This document shows, in pieces, positions 26,017 to 35,549 of a DNA stretch of 64,000 bases. Position numbers and translations under genes: made by a program. The DNA lies in assembly GCF_011082725.1 (NCBI RefSeq), contig NZ_CP049715.1, positions 124,001 to 188,000 of the forward strand, read 5' to 3'. This DNA comes from Apibacter sp. B3706. Its GTDB lineage: Bacteria; Bacteroidota; Bacteroidia; Flavobacteriales; Weeksellaceae. A model generated the notes under the pieces. That model was given only the letters and a program-made list of their open reading frames with translations. It ran no database searches and had not been told where the DNA came from. Each line of letters starts with the position of its first letter. The stretch's first letter is position 1.

Positions 26017-27672
26017 ATGAAAAATAATAACACTAAGCATATAATAGTATTGTTTTGCACTTCTCTGATTATATTAGGGGTAAACTTAGGAGTCATGCCG
26101 GTTAATATAATGGAGGCACGAAACTTTATCACTGCAAGAGAAATGGTGCAAGACGGACATTGGTTTTTGACTACATTAAACGGTGAACCTAGGTATGAAA
26201 AACCACCTCTTCCAACTTGGATGACTGCTTTTTTTGGGTATTTATTCGGATTTCATTCGGTGGCAATTTTACGTATATCCGTAGTTCTTGTGACTATGCT
26301 CCTCGTATTTTATATCTATAAATTTTCACTGAAATTAGGGCTTACGGGGCAAACCGGTTTTCAAAACGGATTGATTCTATTAACTTCTTTTTATGTTTAT
26401 TTTGCGGGTAGAGATAACCAATGGGATATTTATTGTCACAGTTTTATGATTGTTTCAATATTTTATCTATGGAATTTATTACGTTTGAAAAACGGTGCAA
26501 TAAAAAATTCAATACTGGGAGGAATTTTTCTTGCCTTTTCCATGCTTAGTAAAGGTCCTGTTTCATTATATGCATTGATTCTTCCGTTTTTAATTTCTTA
26601 TGGGTTTATTTACAAATTTAATTTTAAAAATAAAAAGATTTTAAAACCACTATGTATATATATACTTATTGGTCTTATAGGAGGCCTTTCTTGGTCGGCT
26701 TATGTACATTGGATGGATCCGGAACATTTGAATTCAATGGCAAAAAAAGAAACGGCCCGATGGATTAATGATTATAACTCCAAATCCTTTTTTTATTATT
26801 GGAGCTTTTTTACTCAATCCGGAGTATGGACGATATCTTCCTTAGTAGCTCTCTTTTATCCTTATATGAAAAATAAGGTTTCCAACCTTAAAGCCTATCA
26901 ATTTACCTTACTGTGGACACTATTTTCCTTGCTTTTACTCAGTTTTATTCCGGAAAAAAAAGTACGGTATATTTTGCCCACCTTAATTCCCCTTGCTTTG
27001 AATACAGGATTCTATATAGAATTCATTCTTAAGGGAATTAAAAATAAAAAAGATTCTGTGTTGATTAAGATAAACTTTGGGTTATTAGGTTTAGTAGGAA
27101 TTGTTTATCCTTTGGTAATATATTTATTTTTTAAAGAAAAAATTACGCGACAATCCGATTGGGCTTTATACTCATCCCTGGTTTTATTTATAGTAGGAAT
27201 TAGTATTATGTATTTCCTTATTAAAAAATCTTGGCACCGTGTATTTAATTCAATTATACTATTACAATGTGTGGTTATCATTTTTGTTTTCCCTCTAGCC
27301 AAAAGTTTTTTGTATAATCCCAATTACAAATCTGTAAAAGATTTGCATAGATTTACTGCGAATAAAATGACCTTGTATGATTATAAATACATGTCACCCG
27401 AAATTGTTTGGGATTACGAAGATAAGATTCCATCTATTGACAAGGTAGGAATTAGAGATCAATTGGTATTAAAAAATAAAAATTATGTCGGAGTCCTTTG
27501 CTTTCAAAAAGATACGGAAAATTTAATTAAAGAATTAAGCTCAATTTATAACGTTAAAAAAGTTTCGTATGTTGATTTAAATACTGTGGCTCCTTCCGGC
27601 AAATCATACAAAGAGAGATTAGCTCGTGACTTCCTGATTATTTATAAAAAATCAAATTCAAATCAAGAATAA
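26017..27672 (+). CDS. Family 39 glycosyltransferase, ArnT-like
   Basis: 551 aa with about 11-12 membrane helices in the first 420 residues and a soluble C-terminal domain. The first periplasmic loop carries NIMEARNFITAREMVQDGHWFLTTLNGEPRYEKPPLPTW (E then YEKPPL), the catalytic signature of ArnT/PMT-type enzymes that take sugar from undecaprenyl phosphate and add it to lipid A or protein on the periplasmic side. It follows the GT2 and LAB_N genes by 97 bases, supporting a shared lipid A modification pathway. Acceptor and sugar are inferred, not seen. It converges on the LPS kinase gene with 7 bases between. Confidence 0.85.
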   Translation: MKNNNTKHIIVLFCTSLIILGVNLGVMPVNIMEARNFITAREMVQDGHWFLTTLNGEPRYEKPPLPTWMTAFFGYLFGFHSVAILRISVVLVTMLLVFYIYKFSLKLGLTGQTGFQNGLILLTSFYVYFAGRDNQWDIYCHSFMIVSIFYLWNLLRLKNGAIKNSILGGIFLAFSMLSKGPVSLYALILPFLISYGFIYKFNFKNKKILKPLCIYILIGLIGGLSWSAYVHWMDPEHLNSMAKKETARWINDYNSKSFFYYWSFFTQSGVWTISSLVALFYPYMKNKVSNLKAYQFTLLWTLFSLLLLSFIPEKKVRYILPTLIPLALNTGFYIEFILKGIKNKKDSVLIKINFGLLGLVGIVYPLVIYLFFKEKITRQSDWALYSSLVLFIVGISIMYFLIKKSWHRVFNSIILLQCVVIIFVFPLAKSFLYNPNYKSVKDLHRFTANKMTLYDYKYMSPEIVWDYEDKIPSIDKVGIRDQLVLKNKNYVGVLCFQKDTENLIKELSSIYNVKKVSYVDLNTVAPSGKSYKERLARDFLIIYKKSNSNQE

Positions 27673-27679
27673 ATGATAG

Positions 27680-28435
27680 CTATTTAAATATTTTTTTTAA
27701 AAAACGTTTAAATTTTGCTTTCGATTCAATTTTACGATTAAATTCTTTCTGATAATGATCAATTTTAGATTTTACTTCATGTAAAGGATATCCGGAAACC
27801 TTAGAATATTCTTCAATTAATAGGTCCAGATAGGGTTGCTCCTTAATATTATTTGATAAACTTTTCATCTTAATATCAAAAGATAACTCTTCATGAAATT
27901 CCATTCTGTTTAAATCTACCAAATACATTTCGTAATCGTTATTTTTACGGATAATAAGAGTATTTCCGGGTGTATTATCTTTAATATAAACCCCTTTAGT
28001 ATGAACATAGTAGGAAAACCGAGCAAAGGCTTTCACACATTCAAAACCATCCGGTTGATCATATAATTCACGCAAGGTAAAATCATAGGAAACATATTTT
28101 GATATGTAATAACTGGAAGTTAAACCCATGATATCAAAATTTTCAATATAGCCTAAAGGTTCAGGATTTAATATATCTAATTCCAAAAGTTTTGTTCCGT
28201 GTTCAAAAGATCTTCTAGCTTTGGATTTTCTAAAATATCGGTATACAAATTTATTTATTAAGTGAGGTTTTTTAAAACTTTTAATCGTAATATAATCTCC
28301 CTTAAAAGGAACTTTTTTTATAACATTTCTTTCCGGGTTTCCAAGTATTTCATCATAACTATCAAAATTATTGATAATGTTTAATAATTCATCTTTGCTT
28401 TCCTGATATTTTTTGTTTAGAATGTATTTGCGCAT
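27680..28435 (-). CDS. Lipopolysaccharide kinase, InaA/KdkA family
   Basis: 251 aa. A protein-kinase-like fold: an N-terminal lobe with GDYITIKSFKKPHLINKFVYRYFRKSKARRSFEHGTKLLEL (Lys plus Glu pair), hinge YISKYVSYDFTLREL, catalytic loop VHTKGVYIKDNTPGNTLI (Asp and Asn at the usual spacing) and metal-binding YLVDLNRM. This is the InaA/WaaP/KdkA branch that phosphorylates Kdo or core heptose of LPS in the cytoplasm. Its location beside the lipid A sugar genes fits an LPS role. Confidence 0.82.
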   Translation of the reverse strand: MRKYILNKKYQESKDELLNIINNFDSYDEILGNPERNVIKKVPFKGDYITIKSFKKPHLINKFVYRYFRKSKARRSFEHGTKLLELDILNPEPLGYIENFDIMGLTSSYYISKYVSYDFTLRELYDQPDGFECVKAFARFSYYVHTKGVYIKDNTPGNTLIIRKNNDYEMYLVDLNRMEFHEELSFDIKMKSLSNNIKEQPYLDLLIEEYSKVSGYPLHEVKSKIDHYQKEFNRKIESKAKFKRFLKKIFK

Positions 28436-28466
28436 TTAATATAAAAATTATAATTATTTTTAATAA

Positions 28467-28474
28467 CAAATTTA
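28467..28474 (-). promoter_or_regulatory. -7 promoter box of the LPS kinase gene
   Basis: Minus-strand TAAATTTG, 31 bases before the ATG at 28435. Confidence 0.45.
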
Positions 28475-28565
28475 GCTTATATTTAAGGTTTTATAAGATA
28501 AGAGATAATAAGTGAAATAGTAGGCATTTAAAAACAACAAATTTAATAAATTTTCGTTTTTTTAT

Positions 28566-28573
28566 TAGCTTTG
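28566..28573 (+). promoter_or_regulatory. -7 promoter box of porW/sprE
   Basis: TAGCTTTG fits TAnnTTTG, 17 bases before the ATG at 28591. Confidence 0.5.
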
Positions 28574-28590
28574 TCAATTATAAGAAATAA

Positions 28591-31059
28591 ATGAAGAAAA
28601 TTATATATTCAATTCTGATTTTAAGCCTTTTGGGAGGCTGCTCAACCAAAAAAAACGGGATAACTCATCGTACGTATCATCGGATTACTACTTGGAACAA
28701 TACTTTATTCAACGGGCAAGAAGCATTAAATGAAGAATTGAAATCAAGAAACTCAAGATACAGGGATAATTTTTCTGCCATTTTACCGGTAGAACCGGGT
28801 AATCCTTTTGTGGAGGAAAAAGAAAATTCTCTTGATAATTTCTTAGCAAGTTCAGATAATAACACTGCAAATCTATCAGGAGAACTAAAAGATAATTTAA
28901 AAAATTTAGATGCCCAAGGAGCCATAAATTCCTTATCTGACGCTTTTGGAAAGATGTTAGGTGCAGGTAATGATTCAAAAGCGCAAGGTTATGACAAAGC
29001 TATAGAAAAAGGAAAGAAAGCCGTCGAAAAACACTCAATGCTTATAAAAGGAAAAGAATATAATTCTATGATGAGTGAGGCTTATCTTTTATTAGCCAGA
29101 GCTTATTATTATAAAAGAGATCCGTTTGAATCTCTTAACTATTTGAATTATATGAATTCAACTTTAGTAAAAAATACAAAAAAAGCTCAAGTTGAAGGTT
29201 ATATGGCCTTAGCACAAGCGCAGTCAGGAAATTCTTTTCAAGCGAATGAGATTTATGAAAAACTCATCAATCAAAAATTAAAAAAAAGAGATGCAAAATT
29301 TATCTCTAAAATATATTCTCAATTTTTAATTGATGAAAAAAGATATTCTGAAGCTGTAAAAGCTCTAGAAGTTGCAAAAAAATATAATAAATGCAATACA
29401 AACCAAGCTCGTTTTAGTTTTATTCAAGGTCAATTATCAGAAAAATTGAACGAAAAGGATTTGGCAAGAAACTATTATAATTTAGCTTTTAAGAAAAAAT
29501 CTACTCCCGAGTTGGAGATCAAATCACAAATTGCTTTATCTAGATTGTATAAAAAAGAGGATAGCTTAGCTTATACGAATAGAATTAAATTTTTAAAAGG
29601 GTTAACCAAAAAAGGATTGTACCAATCCAGAAAAAATGAAATATACTATGCAATGGGTCTAACTTCCCTAAAAGAAGAAAGAAATAAAGATGCGATGAAC
29701 TATTTTTTTGCCTCTTTAAAAGAGGAAGAGAGTGATCCTCAAATACGAGCATTAGTTTATCAAGAAATAGGAGATAATTATTTTTCAAAACCTGACTATG
29801 TCTATGCAAGTGCCTATTATGATAGCGCAATTTCAAGATTTGTTGATCCGGCAATGAAAAGAAAATTAACAGCTAAAAATAAAGTTTTAGGAGAAGTAAC
29901 CAAAAAATATTATTTAGTAAAAAAGAATGATAGTATTATAACGGTTGCTAAAATGTTACCCGAGCAAAGAAATAATTATTATCAAAAATATATAAATCAA
30001 CTAAAAGAAAAAGAAGAAAAAGAAAGATTACAACAAGAAAAGAATCAAAGAAGAGAAAATAATACCGAGTTTGCTACCGAATCGTTTGAAAATACAACAT
30101 CTGCATTTACGATGATTACACCCAATACCAAAGGAAAATGGTATTTTTATAATAATAACCTGAAGCAAGTAGGTCAATCAGAATTTAGAAAACAATGGGG
30201 GGATAGAATGTTGGAGGATAACTGGCGAATAAGCAATAAGATTTCTAATTTAGATGATGTTAAAACGCAATTATCCGGTCAATCGGATTCTAAGAATCCT
30301 AGACGATTTGAGGTTGAATATTATACAGAAAATTTACCTAAAAGTCAATCAGAAATAGATGTTTTAAAAAATCAAAGAGATTCTGTGGAATTATCATTAG
30401 GAATTTTATATTACGATCAGTTACATGATGTAAAATCAGCTACCTCCACTTTAGAACATTTATTATCAACTCAACCTTACAATGAGGAAATAAAAGTTTT
30501 GGCAATGTATAACTTGTATCGATTTAATCAAGGAGAAAATCAAGTGTTAGCAAAAAAATACTCAGATATAATAACTAGCCAATATCCTGATACTAAATAT
30601 GCTTACGCTATTTTGCATCCTCAAGTTAATGAGTTAAAAACTAATTCTTCAGATGCAATCTTGTTTTATGAAAATGCCTATCAAAAATACAAAAGAGGTA
30701 ACTATTCAGAAGTAAAAGACATGGCAATTCAGGCACTTTCCAAATATCCCAAAGATGAGATAATAGCTAAATTTGCCTTACTTTCTGCTTTTTGCGATGC
30801 AAAATTAGGAAATAAAGAAGAGTTTGAACAATCGTTAGAACACATTGCTGTCTTATATAAAGATAAAGAAGAGGGAAAGAAGGCTGCAGATTTATTAAAA
30901 TTCTTTAAAGATAAAGAAAAGGAAAGCAACAAAAAATCTGTAAAAGCAAATGATCCTGATATCAAAACTAATATGCCGGTATTAGAAACAAACTCAATGA
31001 ATTTGCCTACATTAGAAAATTGGCAAAACAATGACGTGGATATTGATAGTAAAGATTAA
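28591..31059 (+). CDS. porW: Type IX secretion/gliding motility TPR lipoprotein, PorW/SprE-like
   Basis: 822 aa. Lipobox LLGGC with Cys17, followed by THRTYHRITTWNNTLFNGQEAL, the N-terminal signature shared by SprE (Flavobacterium) and PorW (Porphyromonas). TPR-like helical repeats run from about 150 to 430 (SEAYLLLARAYYYKRDPFESLNYL, YMALAQAQSGNSFQANEIYEKL and others) and again at about 590-770. Between them is a charged coiled coil and a FYNNNLKQVGQSEFRKQWGDRMLEDNWR block conserved in the family. These lipoproteins are needed for T9SS secretion and gliding. The other T9SS genes are not in the window. Assignment to PorW/SprE is from memory of the family N-terminus. Confidence 0.82.
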   Translation: MKKIIYSILILSLLGGCSTKKNGITHRTYHRITTWNNTLFNGQEALNEELKSRNSRYRDNFSAILPVEPGNPFVEEKENSLDNFLASSDNNTANLSGELKDNLKNLDAQGAINSLSDAFGKMLGAGNDSKAQGYDKAIEKGKKAVEKHSMLIKGKEYNSMMSEAYLLLARAYYYKRDPFESLNYLNYMNSTLVKNTKKAQVEGYMALAQAQSGNSFQANEIYEKLINQKLKKRDAKFISKIYSQFLIDEKRYSEAVKALEVAKKYNKCNTNQARFSFIQGQLSEKLNEKDLARNYYNLAFKKKSTPELEIKSQIALSRLYKKEDSLAYTNRIKFLKGLTKKGLYQSRKNEIYYAMGLTSLKEERNKDAMNYFFASLKEEESDPQIRALVYQEIGDNYFSKPDYVYASAYYDSAISRFVDPAMKRKLTAKNKVLGEVTKKYYLVKKNDSIITVAKMLPEQRNNYYQKYINQLKEKEEKERLQQEKNQRRENNTEFATESFENTTSAFTMITPNTKGKWYFYNNNLKQVGQSEFRKQWGDRMLEDNWRISNKISNLDDVKTQLSGQSDSKNPRRFEVEYYTENLPKSQSEIDVLKNQRDSVELSLGILYYDQLHDVKSATSTLEHLLSTQPYNEEIKVLAMYNLYRFNQGENQVLAKKYSDIITSQYPDTKYAYAILHPQVNELKTNSSDAILFYENAYQKYKRGNYSEVKDMAIQALSKYPKDEIIAKFALLSAFCDAKLGNKEEFEQSLEHIAVLYKDKEEGKKAADLLKFFKDKEKESNKKSVKANDPDIKTNMPVLETNSMNLPTLENWQNNDVDIDSKD

Positions 31060-31130
31060 ATGGGTTCGCTTAGCTTAGTAAGTATAATTTTTAAAAAGTT
31101 GTATTTAGCTAACTAAATGCTATCTATTAG

Positions 31131-31154
31131 ATTATATGATTTAAATCATATAAT
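31131..31154. repeat. 24-bp perfect palindrome between porW and aspS
   Basis: The half-site ATTATATGATTT (31131-31142) is followed without a gap by its exact reverse complement (31143-31154). No T-run follows, so it is not a standard terminator. It lies 29 bases upstream of a TAACTTTG promoter box and could be an operator for the transcript starting there. Confidence 0.5.
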
Positions 31155-31182
31155 TATTTAAAATCATTCTAAATAAAAAACA

Positions 31183-31190
31183 TAACTTTG
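31183..31190 (+). promoter_or_regulatory. -7 promoter box in the porW-aspS intergenic region
   Basis: TAACTTTG matches TAnnTTTG but no annotated gene follows on this strand. It could drive a small RNA that ends at the terminator at 31287-31328. Confidence 0.45.
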
Positions 31191-31195
31191 AATTG

Positions 31196-31328
31196 ATAAA
31201 TGAAAAATTTACTTTATATAAATAAAGTAAAGGAGTAATTTTCACTGTGTGTTCTCACAAAATTGGTTTTATTTTATTTAGTTTATAAAGCAAAATTTTT
31301 GGTTACAAAAATTTTGCTTTTTATTTTT
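31196..31328 (+). ncRNA. Candidate structured small RNA (or very short peptide gene)
   Basis: The segment has its own promoter box (31183-31190) and intrinsic terminator. Three hairpins are visible: TTTACTTTA (31208-31216) with TAAAGTAAA (31223-31231); AATTTT (31237-31242) with AAAATT (31259-31264) enclosing GTG/CAC; and the terminator stem. A 12-codon ORF (MKNLLYINKVKE) begins at 31200, 9 bases after the promoter box. No known RNA family is recognised, and the terminator also serves aspS on the other strand, which weakens the case. Confidence 0.35.
31287..31328. terminator. Bidirectional intrinsic terminator (aspS / plus-strand transcripts)
   Basis: AAAGCAAAATTTTT (31287-31300) and AAAAATTTTGCTTT (31307-31320) form a perfect 14-bp stem with a 6-base loop, followed by T-rich sequence on the plus strand to 31328. 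It is 33 bases beyond the minus-strand aspS stop. Confidence 0.8.
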
Positions 31329-31353
31329 TACTAGGTATACTATAAGAATTGAT

Positions 31354-33105
31354 TTATTCTTTGGTTATTTTTAAGTTTAATTCCTCTAATTGTTGCTCAT
31401 GAATATAGGAAGGAGCATCTATCATAACATCTCTTCCCGAATTGTTTTTTGGAAATGCAATATAATCTCGGATTACTTCTTGTCCTCCTAAAATAGCTAC
31501 AAAACGATCAAAGCCAAAAGCTATTCCGCCATGAGGAGGAGCACCAAATTTAAAAGCATTCATTAAAAAACCAAATTGAGCTTCGGCTTCTTCTTGAGAA
31601 AATCCTAATAAAGAAAGCATTTTCCCTTGTAATTCTTTATTATAGATACGAACAGAACCTCCTCCAATTTCATTACCGTTTAAAACGAGGTCATAAGCAT
31701 TGGCTCTAACTTCTCCGGGGTGGGTATCCAAAAGAGGAATATCTTCAGGTTTTGGAGAGGTAAACGGATGATGCATGGCAACATACCTGTTTTCTTCCTC
31801 ATCCCATTCTAGTAACGGAAAATCGACAACCCATAAAGGAGCATAAACCTCAGGATTTCGTAAGCCTAAACGTTCAGCCAATTCCATACGTAGCGCACTT
31901 AATTGAGGGCGTACTTTATGAGCTTGCCCCGATAAAATTAAGATCAAATCACCGGGTTGAGCATTTGCTTTTTGTATGACAACTTTTAGTTTTTCTTCAG
32001 AATAAAACTTATCTACAGAAGATTTAATACTACCGTCTTCATTGTAACGTATATAAACCAATCCCGATGCACCAATTTGAGGTCTTTTTACCCAATCGGT
32101 CAATTCGTCCAGCTGTTTTCTAGTATAAACAGCACATTTTTCAACATTAATACCAACCACTAATTCCGCTTCATCAAATACTTTAAAACCGCTGTTCTGT
32201 AATTCTTCATTGAATTCAATAAATTCCATTCCGAATCGAATGTCCGGCTTATCATTACCGTATTTCTTCATTGCTTCCGCATAAGTCATTCTAGGGAATT
32301 TATCAAAAGAAAGATTTTTCAGCTCTTTTAAAAGATGTTTGGTCAGACCTTCAAATGTTCTGAGAATATCTTCTTGTTCAACAAAAGACATTTCGCAATC
32401 AATTTGAGTGAATTCGGGTTGGCGGTCAGCACGTAAATCTTCATCACGAAAACACTTAACTAATTGAAAATATTTATCTAGGCCTCCAACCATAAGTAAT
32501 TGTTTAAAAGTTTGAGGCGATTGAGGCAAGGCATAAAATTGTCCGGGATTCATACGAGACGGCACCACGAAGTCTCGTGCTCCTTCAGGTGTAGACTTTA
32601 TTAAGACAGGGGTCTCCACTTCAATAAAACCTTCTTGAGATAGATAATTTCTTACCAGTTGAGCAACCTTACTTCTGAAAATTAATTTTTCTTTAACCGG
32701 ATTACGTCTTATATCCAAATATCTGTATTTCATACGTAATTCTTCGCCCCCGTCCGTTTCATCTTCAATTGTAAATGGAGGAACCAACGATGGATTAAGT
32801 ATGGATAATTCTTCAACTAAAATTTCAATAGCACCTGTAGGTAAATTAGGATTTTTGCTGGATCTTTCAATTACTGTTCCTGAGGCTTGAATAACAAATT
32901 CACGACCTAATTTTTTTGCTTTATCAATTAGATCCTTATCGGTTCGTTGTTCATCAAAAACAAGTTGAGTGATTCCATATCGGTCGCGTAAATCTATCCA
33001 GGTAAGGAATCCTTTATCACGAATAGTTTGGATCCATCCGGCAAGAATTACTTTTTGTCCTATATTTGATTCATTAAGTTCTCCGCAGGTGTTGGTTCTA
33101 TACAT
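31354..33105 (-). CDS. aspS: Aspartate--tRNA ligase
   Basis: 583 aa, the bacterial type. The N-terminal OB anticodon-binding domain opens with [44 protein letters not shown]. Class II motifs follow: motif 1 near [25 protein letters not shown], motif 2 [29 protein letters not shown], and motif 3 [15 protein letters not shown]. The GAD insertion domain (about 285-420) is present. It charges tRNA-Asp. It is a single-gene unit with a promoter box 16 bases upstream. Confidence 0.97.
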   Translation of the reverse strand: MYRTNTCGELNESNIGQKVILAGWIQTIRDKGFLTWIDLRDRYGITQLVFDEQRTDKDLIDKAKKLGREFVIQASGTVIERSSKNPNLPTGAIEILVEELSILNPSLVPPFTIEDETDGGEELRMKYRYLDIRRNPVKEKLIFRSKVAQLVRNYLSQEGFIEVETPVLIKSTPEGARDFVVPSRMNPGQFYALPQSPQTFKQLLMVGGLDKYFQLVKCFRDEDLRADRQPEFTQIDCEMSFVEQEDILRTFEGLTKHLLKELKNLSFDKFPRMTYAEAMKKYGNDKPDIRFGMEFIEFNEELQNSGFKVFDEAELVVGINVEKCAVYTRKQLDELTDWVKRPQIGASGLVYIRYNEDGSIKSSVDKFYSEEKLKVVIQKANAQPGDLILILSGQAHKVRPQLSALRMELAERLGLRNPEVYAPLWVVDFPLLEWDEEENRYVAMHHPFTSPKPEDIPLLDTHPGEVRANAYDLVLNGNEIGGGSVRIYNKELQGKMLSLLGFSQEEAEAQFGFLMNAFKFGAPPHGGIAFGFDRFVAILGGQEVIRDYIAFPKNNSGRDVMIDAPSYIHEQQLEELNLKITKE

Positions 33106-33475
33106 GTTGACAATTTTTATACAAAAATAATTATAATCTGTTGAATAGGAATTAGAAATTTTACGTTAATGTAAAATTTAAAAGTCACTTGATTTATCAA
33201 CAATTTTTTTTTGATTAAGTAGTCTTTTCAATTATTTACTAGGAGAAATATTTAGTTTAGATTTAACCTATAGAAAATTAAAAGAATAACTAATCATAGT
33301 TATTTGACTCGTTAGCATTAAAATCCTCTTGTATTATTTTATCTTATAAATAAAAAAATATTTAAAAACCTTAAATGATTATAAAAAAAGAGTTAAAAGT
33401 AAAATTTCACAAATTGGAAATTGTTTTGAGATCGTAGTACTTAAGTCAAATTAATTGAAATTTTTTGAAAAAGTT
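33106..33475. other. Intergenic region between corA and aspS
   Basis: 370 AT-rich bases. It holds the aspS promoter box at 33122-33129. Both flanking genes are on the minus strand, so it is also the 3' side of corA, but no clear terminator hairpin is seen there. No ORF, RNA motif or repeat was recognised in the rest. Confidence 0.5.
33122..33129 (-). promoter_or_regulatory. -7 promoter box of aspS
   Basis: Minus-strand TATTTTTG, 16 bases before the ATG at 33105. Confidence 0.5.
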
Positions 33476-34369
33476 TTAAAGCCATTTTTTTTTCTTCAAC
33501 CAATAATAAATAATCAGGGTAATAATAAACATAATCAATAATATGATCGGATACCCCAATTTAAATTCCAGTTCAGGCATATAATGAAAATTCATCCCGT
33601 AAATACCCGCAATAAATGTCAAGGGCATAAAGAATATTGAGAAAATGGTAAGTGTTTTCATTATCTCATTGGTCTTTTGTGAAGATAGGGAAATATATAA
33701 ATTGAGTAAATTATTGAGGTCGTCTATTACTTGTTCATAAAGAGTTGTTAACTTTAGATATAAATCCTTAGCATCTTGATGGGCAGCCTTTTCTTGCTTA
33801 GAGGGTTTAATAGAATTAATCACCTCATCCGAAAGAATTAAAAGTTTAGTACAAAGATTGGTTTTTCTTTTTAAAGAATAAATGCTTTGCAAAACTTTGG
33901 AAGAGGGATCTTTTAAAAAAAGTTTATTTTCATAAGATTCCAATCTATTAATAATGTGTAATATGGAATCATTATAAGTTTGTAATACACTTTTTAAAAT
34001 TTTTATAATAACCATATTTGTCGAGAAAGTTTGTCCCATACTTTGACATTTGTTGGCAATATCATCGATAAAGGGCATTTCAATACGGTGTATAGTAATT
34101 AGTAAAGAATCATTAAAAAAAACGGCAATTTTGTTGGAAAGACTTTCAATATTGGTGTCTTTTTTATCGCCTTTATGTACTACTCTTAATATTAGGAAAT
34201 TAATGCCATTTTCAGTTTCAAATTTTGGTAAATGATTAGGCTCTAAACTATCTGCTAGATTATAGAAATTAAGATTGCATTTTTCCGCAATCTTTTGCAT
34301 TTCTTCTTTCGTAGGATTAAGTAGGTCTATCCATTCATAATTGGACTGATTAATTATTTTTACTGCCAT
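33476..34369 (-). CDS. corA: CorA family divalent cation (magnesium) transporter
   Basis: 297 aa. A long cytoplasmic N-terminal domain with alternating beta and coiled helices (about 1-235) is followed by two membrane helices. The signature GMN occurs in FIAGIYGMNFHYMPELE at the end of the first helix, and the protein closes with a second helix and a basic KKKKW tail. CorA pentamers import Mg2+ (or Co2+/Ni2+). No other transport gene is adjacent and no magnesium riboswitch was recognised upstream. Confidence 0.9.
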   Translation of the reverse strand: MAVKIINQSNYEWIDLLNPTKEEMQKIAEKCNLNFYNLADSLEPNHLPKFETENGINFLILRVVHKGDKKDTNIESLSNKIAVFFNDSLLITIHRIEMPFIDDIANKCQSMGQTFSTNMVIIKILKSVLQTYNDSILHIINRLESYENKLFLKDPSSKVLQSIYSLKRKTNLCTKLLILSDEVINSIKPSKQEKAAHQDAKDLYLKLTTLYEQVIDDLNNLLNLYISLSSQKTNEIMKTLTIFSIFFMPLTFIAGIYGMNFHYMPELEFKLGYPIILLIMFIITLIIYYWLKKKKWL

Positions 34370-34624
34370 TAAATACCTTTTTTGTAAAAGTACTACTTTT
34401 AGAAATAAGAATATTCAAAAAATAAATTAAATCATTGCAATTTTAAAAGAATTTTATAAAATAAATTACTAAATAGATAAAACTAAAATACATTATTTAC
34501 ATTTATCTTAATTTTTGATAATTTGAAAAACAGATTTATATGGAATTTATTACGTATTTGTGGACAATAGATTTGTTTTAATAAATCATAGGTCTAGTAA
34601 AGTACTTGCGTAGCAAAACGTATA

Positions 34625-35254
34625 TTAAATAATTTCCAATTCATATTTTTGTGCATGCGTAAGGAATGCTTCTTCAGATCTTGCAGAAAAATAAATATCC
34701 TCAATTCTTACATTCTCTTTATTGTAAACATACCAAAGTAAACAATCCGGTTTCCAATAAATTTGTAAACCGTTATACCTTACCACATCTTCCCATTCCG
34801 TATGGATGAAAATTTCAAAATCTTCTTCTGAAATGTTGGAAATTCCTAAATATTCATATCCACCTTGAGCGCATTGATAATACAACATTACTTTTAAAAA
34901 TTCAATCAGCGGAATTTGTTCCTCATACCATTCATTTTCATTTAACAATTGATATACTTTTGGATTAGTATTTTCCGGATCAATTTCAAATCCCCAATAG
35001 CATATATTTTGATTTTCTTCTAAAAAAACTATTTTATTATCATCTCTTTGAAGTTGCGTAGGTAAAGCAAAACGATTGAATGATTCCATCAACATTCCAT
35101 TTTTTCCGGTCATCAAATAAAGATCACGAATAATATCAGGCAGTGCGAAACCCAATTTACTTTCAACTTTATCGAGTTCCGAAGACTTAACTCCGTCACT
35201 TTTAGTTAATTTTCTACCCAATAATCGCTCTGCCAAAGAATTAATAGTATTCAT
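34625..35254 (-). CDS. SMI1/KNR4 (SUKH) family protein
   Basis: 209 aa. The N-terminal half has the SUKH pattern: SSELDKVESKLGFALPDIIRDLYLMTGKNG (E-x-x-L-x-x-x-LP-x-x-[IV]-R-x-LY), then GFEIDPENTNPKVYQLLN. SUKH proteins are often immunity partners of polymorphic toxins, but many are isolated and of unknown function. No toxin gene is next to it. The neighbours are corA and pepE. A single-gene unit with its own promoter box. Confidence 0.75.
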   Translation of the reverse strand: MNTINSLAERLLGRKLTKSDGVKSSELDKVESKLGFALPDIIRDLYLMTGKNGMLMESFNRFALPTQLQRDDNKIVFLEENQNICYWGFEIDPENTNPKVYQLLNENEWYEEQIPLIEFLKVMLYYQCAQGGYEYLGISNISEEDFEIFIHTEWEDVVRYNGLQIYWKPDCLLWYVYNKENVRIEDIYFSARSEEAFLTHAQKYELEII

Positions 35255-35269
35255 TTAAATAATTTTTTT

Positions 35270-35277
35270 CAAAATTA
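35270..35277 (-). promoter_or_regulatory. -7 promoter box of the SUKH gene
   Basis: Minus-strand TAATTTTG, 15 bases before the ATG at 35254. Confidence 0.45.
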
Positions 35278-35549
35278 TATATAAAATTAAATTGATAAAA
35301 TGATATTTGTAACCAACAGTAATAAAAATTTAACGAATTGAAATAACCATATTCTACTTCAAATTTATTTATTCAATTCATAAAATGGAATTTGAGTTAA
35401 TTTCTAGTTATATTTGACTTTAAAATGTAACAATTTATTACTTGAATTATAACATTAGTTATAGCTATTAACGTTCTCATAATGATTTATTTTAAGTAAT
35501 AAATAAAGAAAAATTATTTATTTTAATAATGATTGGTAATAGTAAAAAA

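Noticed and set aside
28677-28978. Antisense ORFs inside porW
   Set aside because: They mirror the codon pattern of porW, have no promoter or family signature, and two overlap in different frames.
31131-31154. 24-bp palindrome as an intrinsic terminator of porW
   Set aside because: It has no loop spacing or T-run; the real terminator is the hairpin at 31287-31328.
34370-34624. Magnesium riboswitch upstream of corA, or other structured RNA near it
   Set aside because: No conserved riboswitch pairing was recognised; 34370-34624 is plain A/T-rich DNA.
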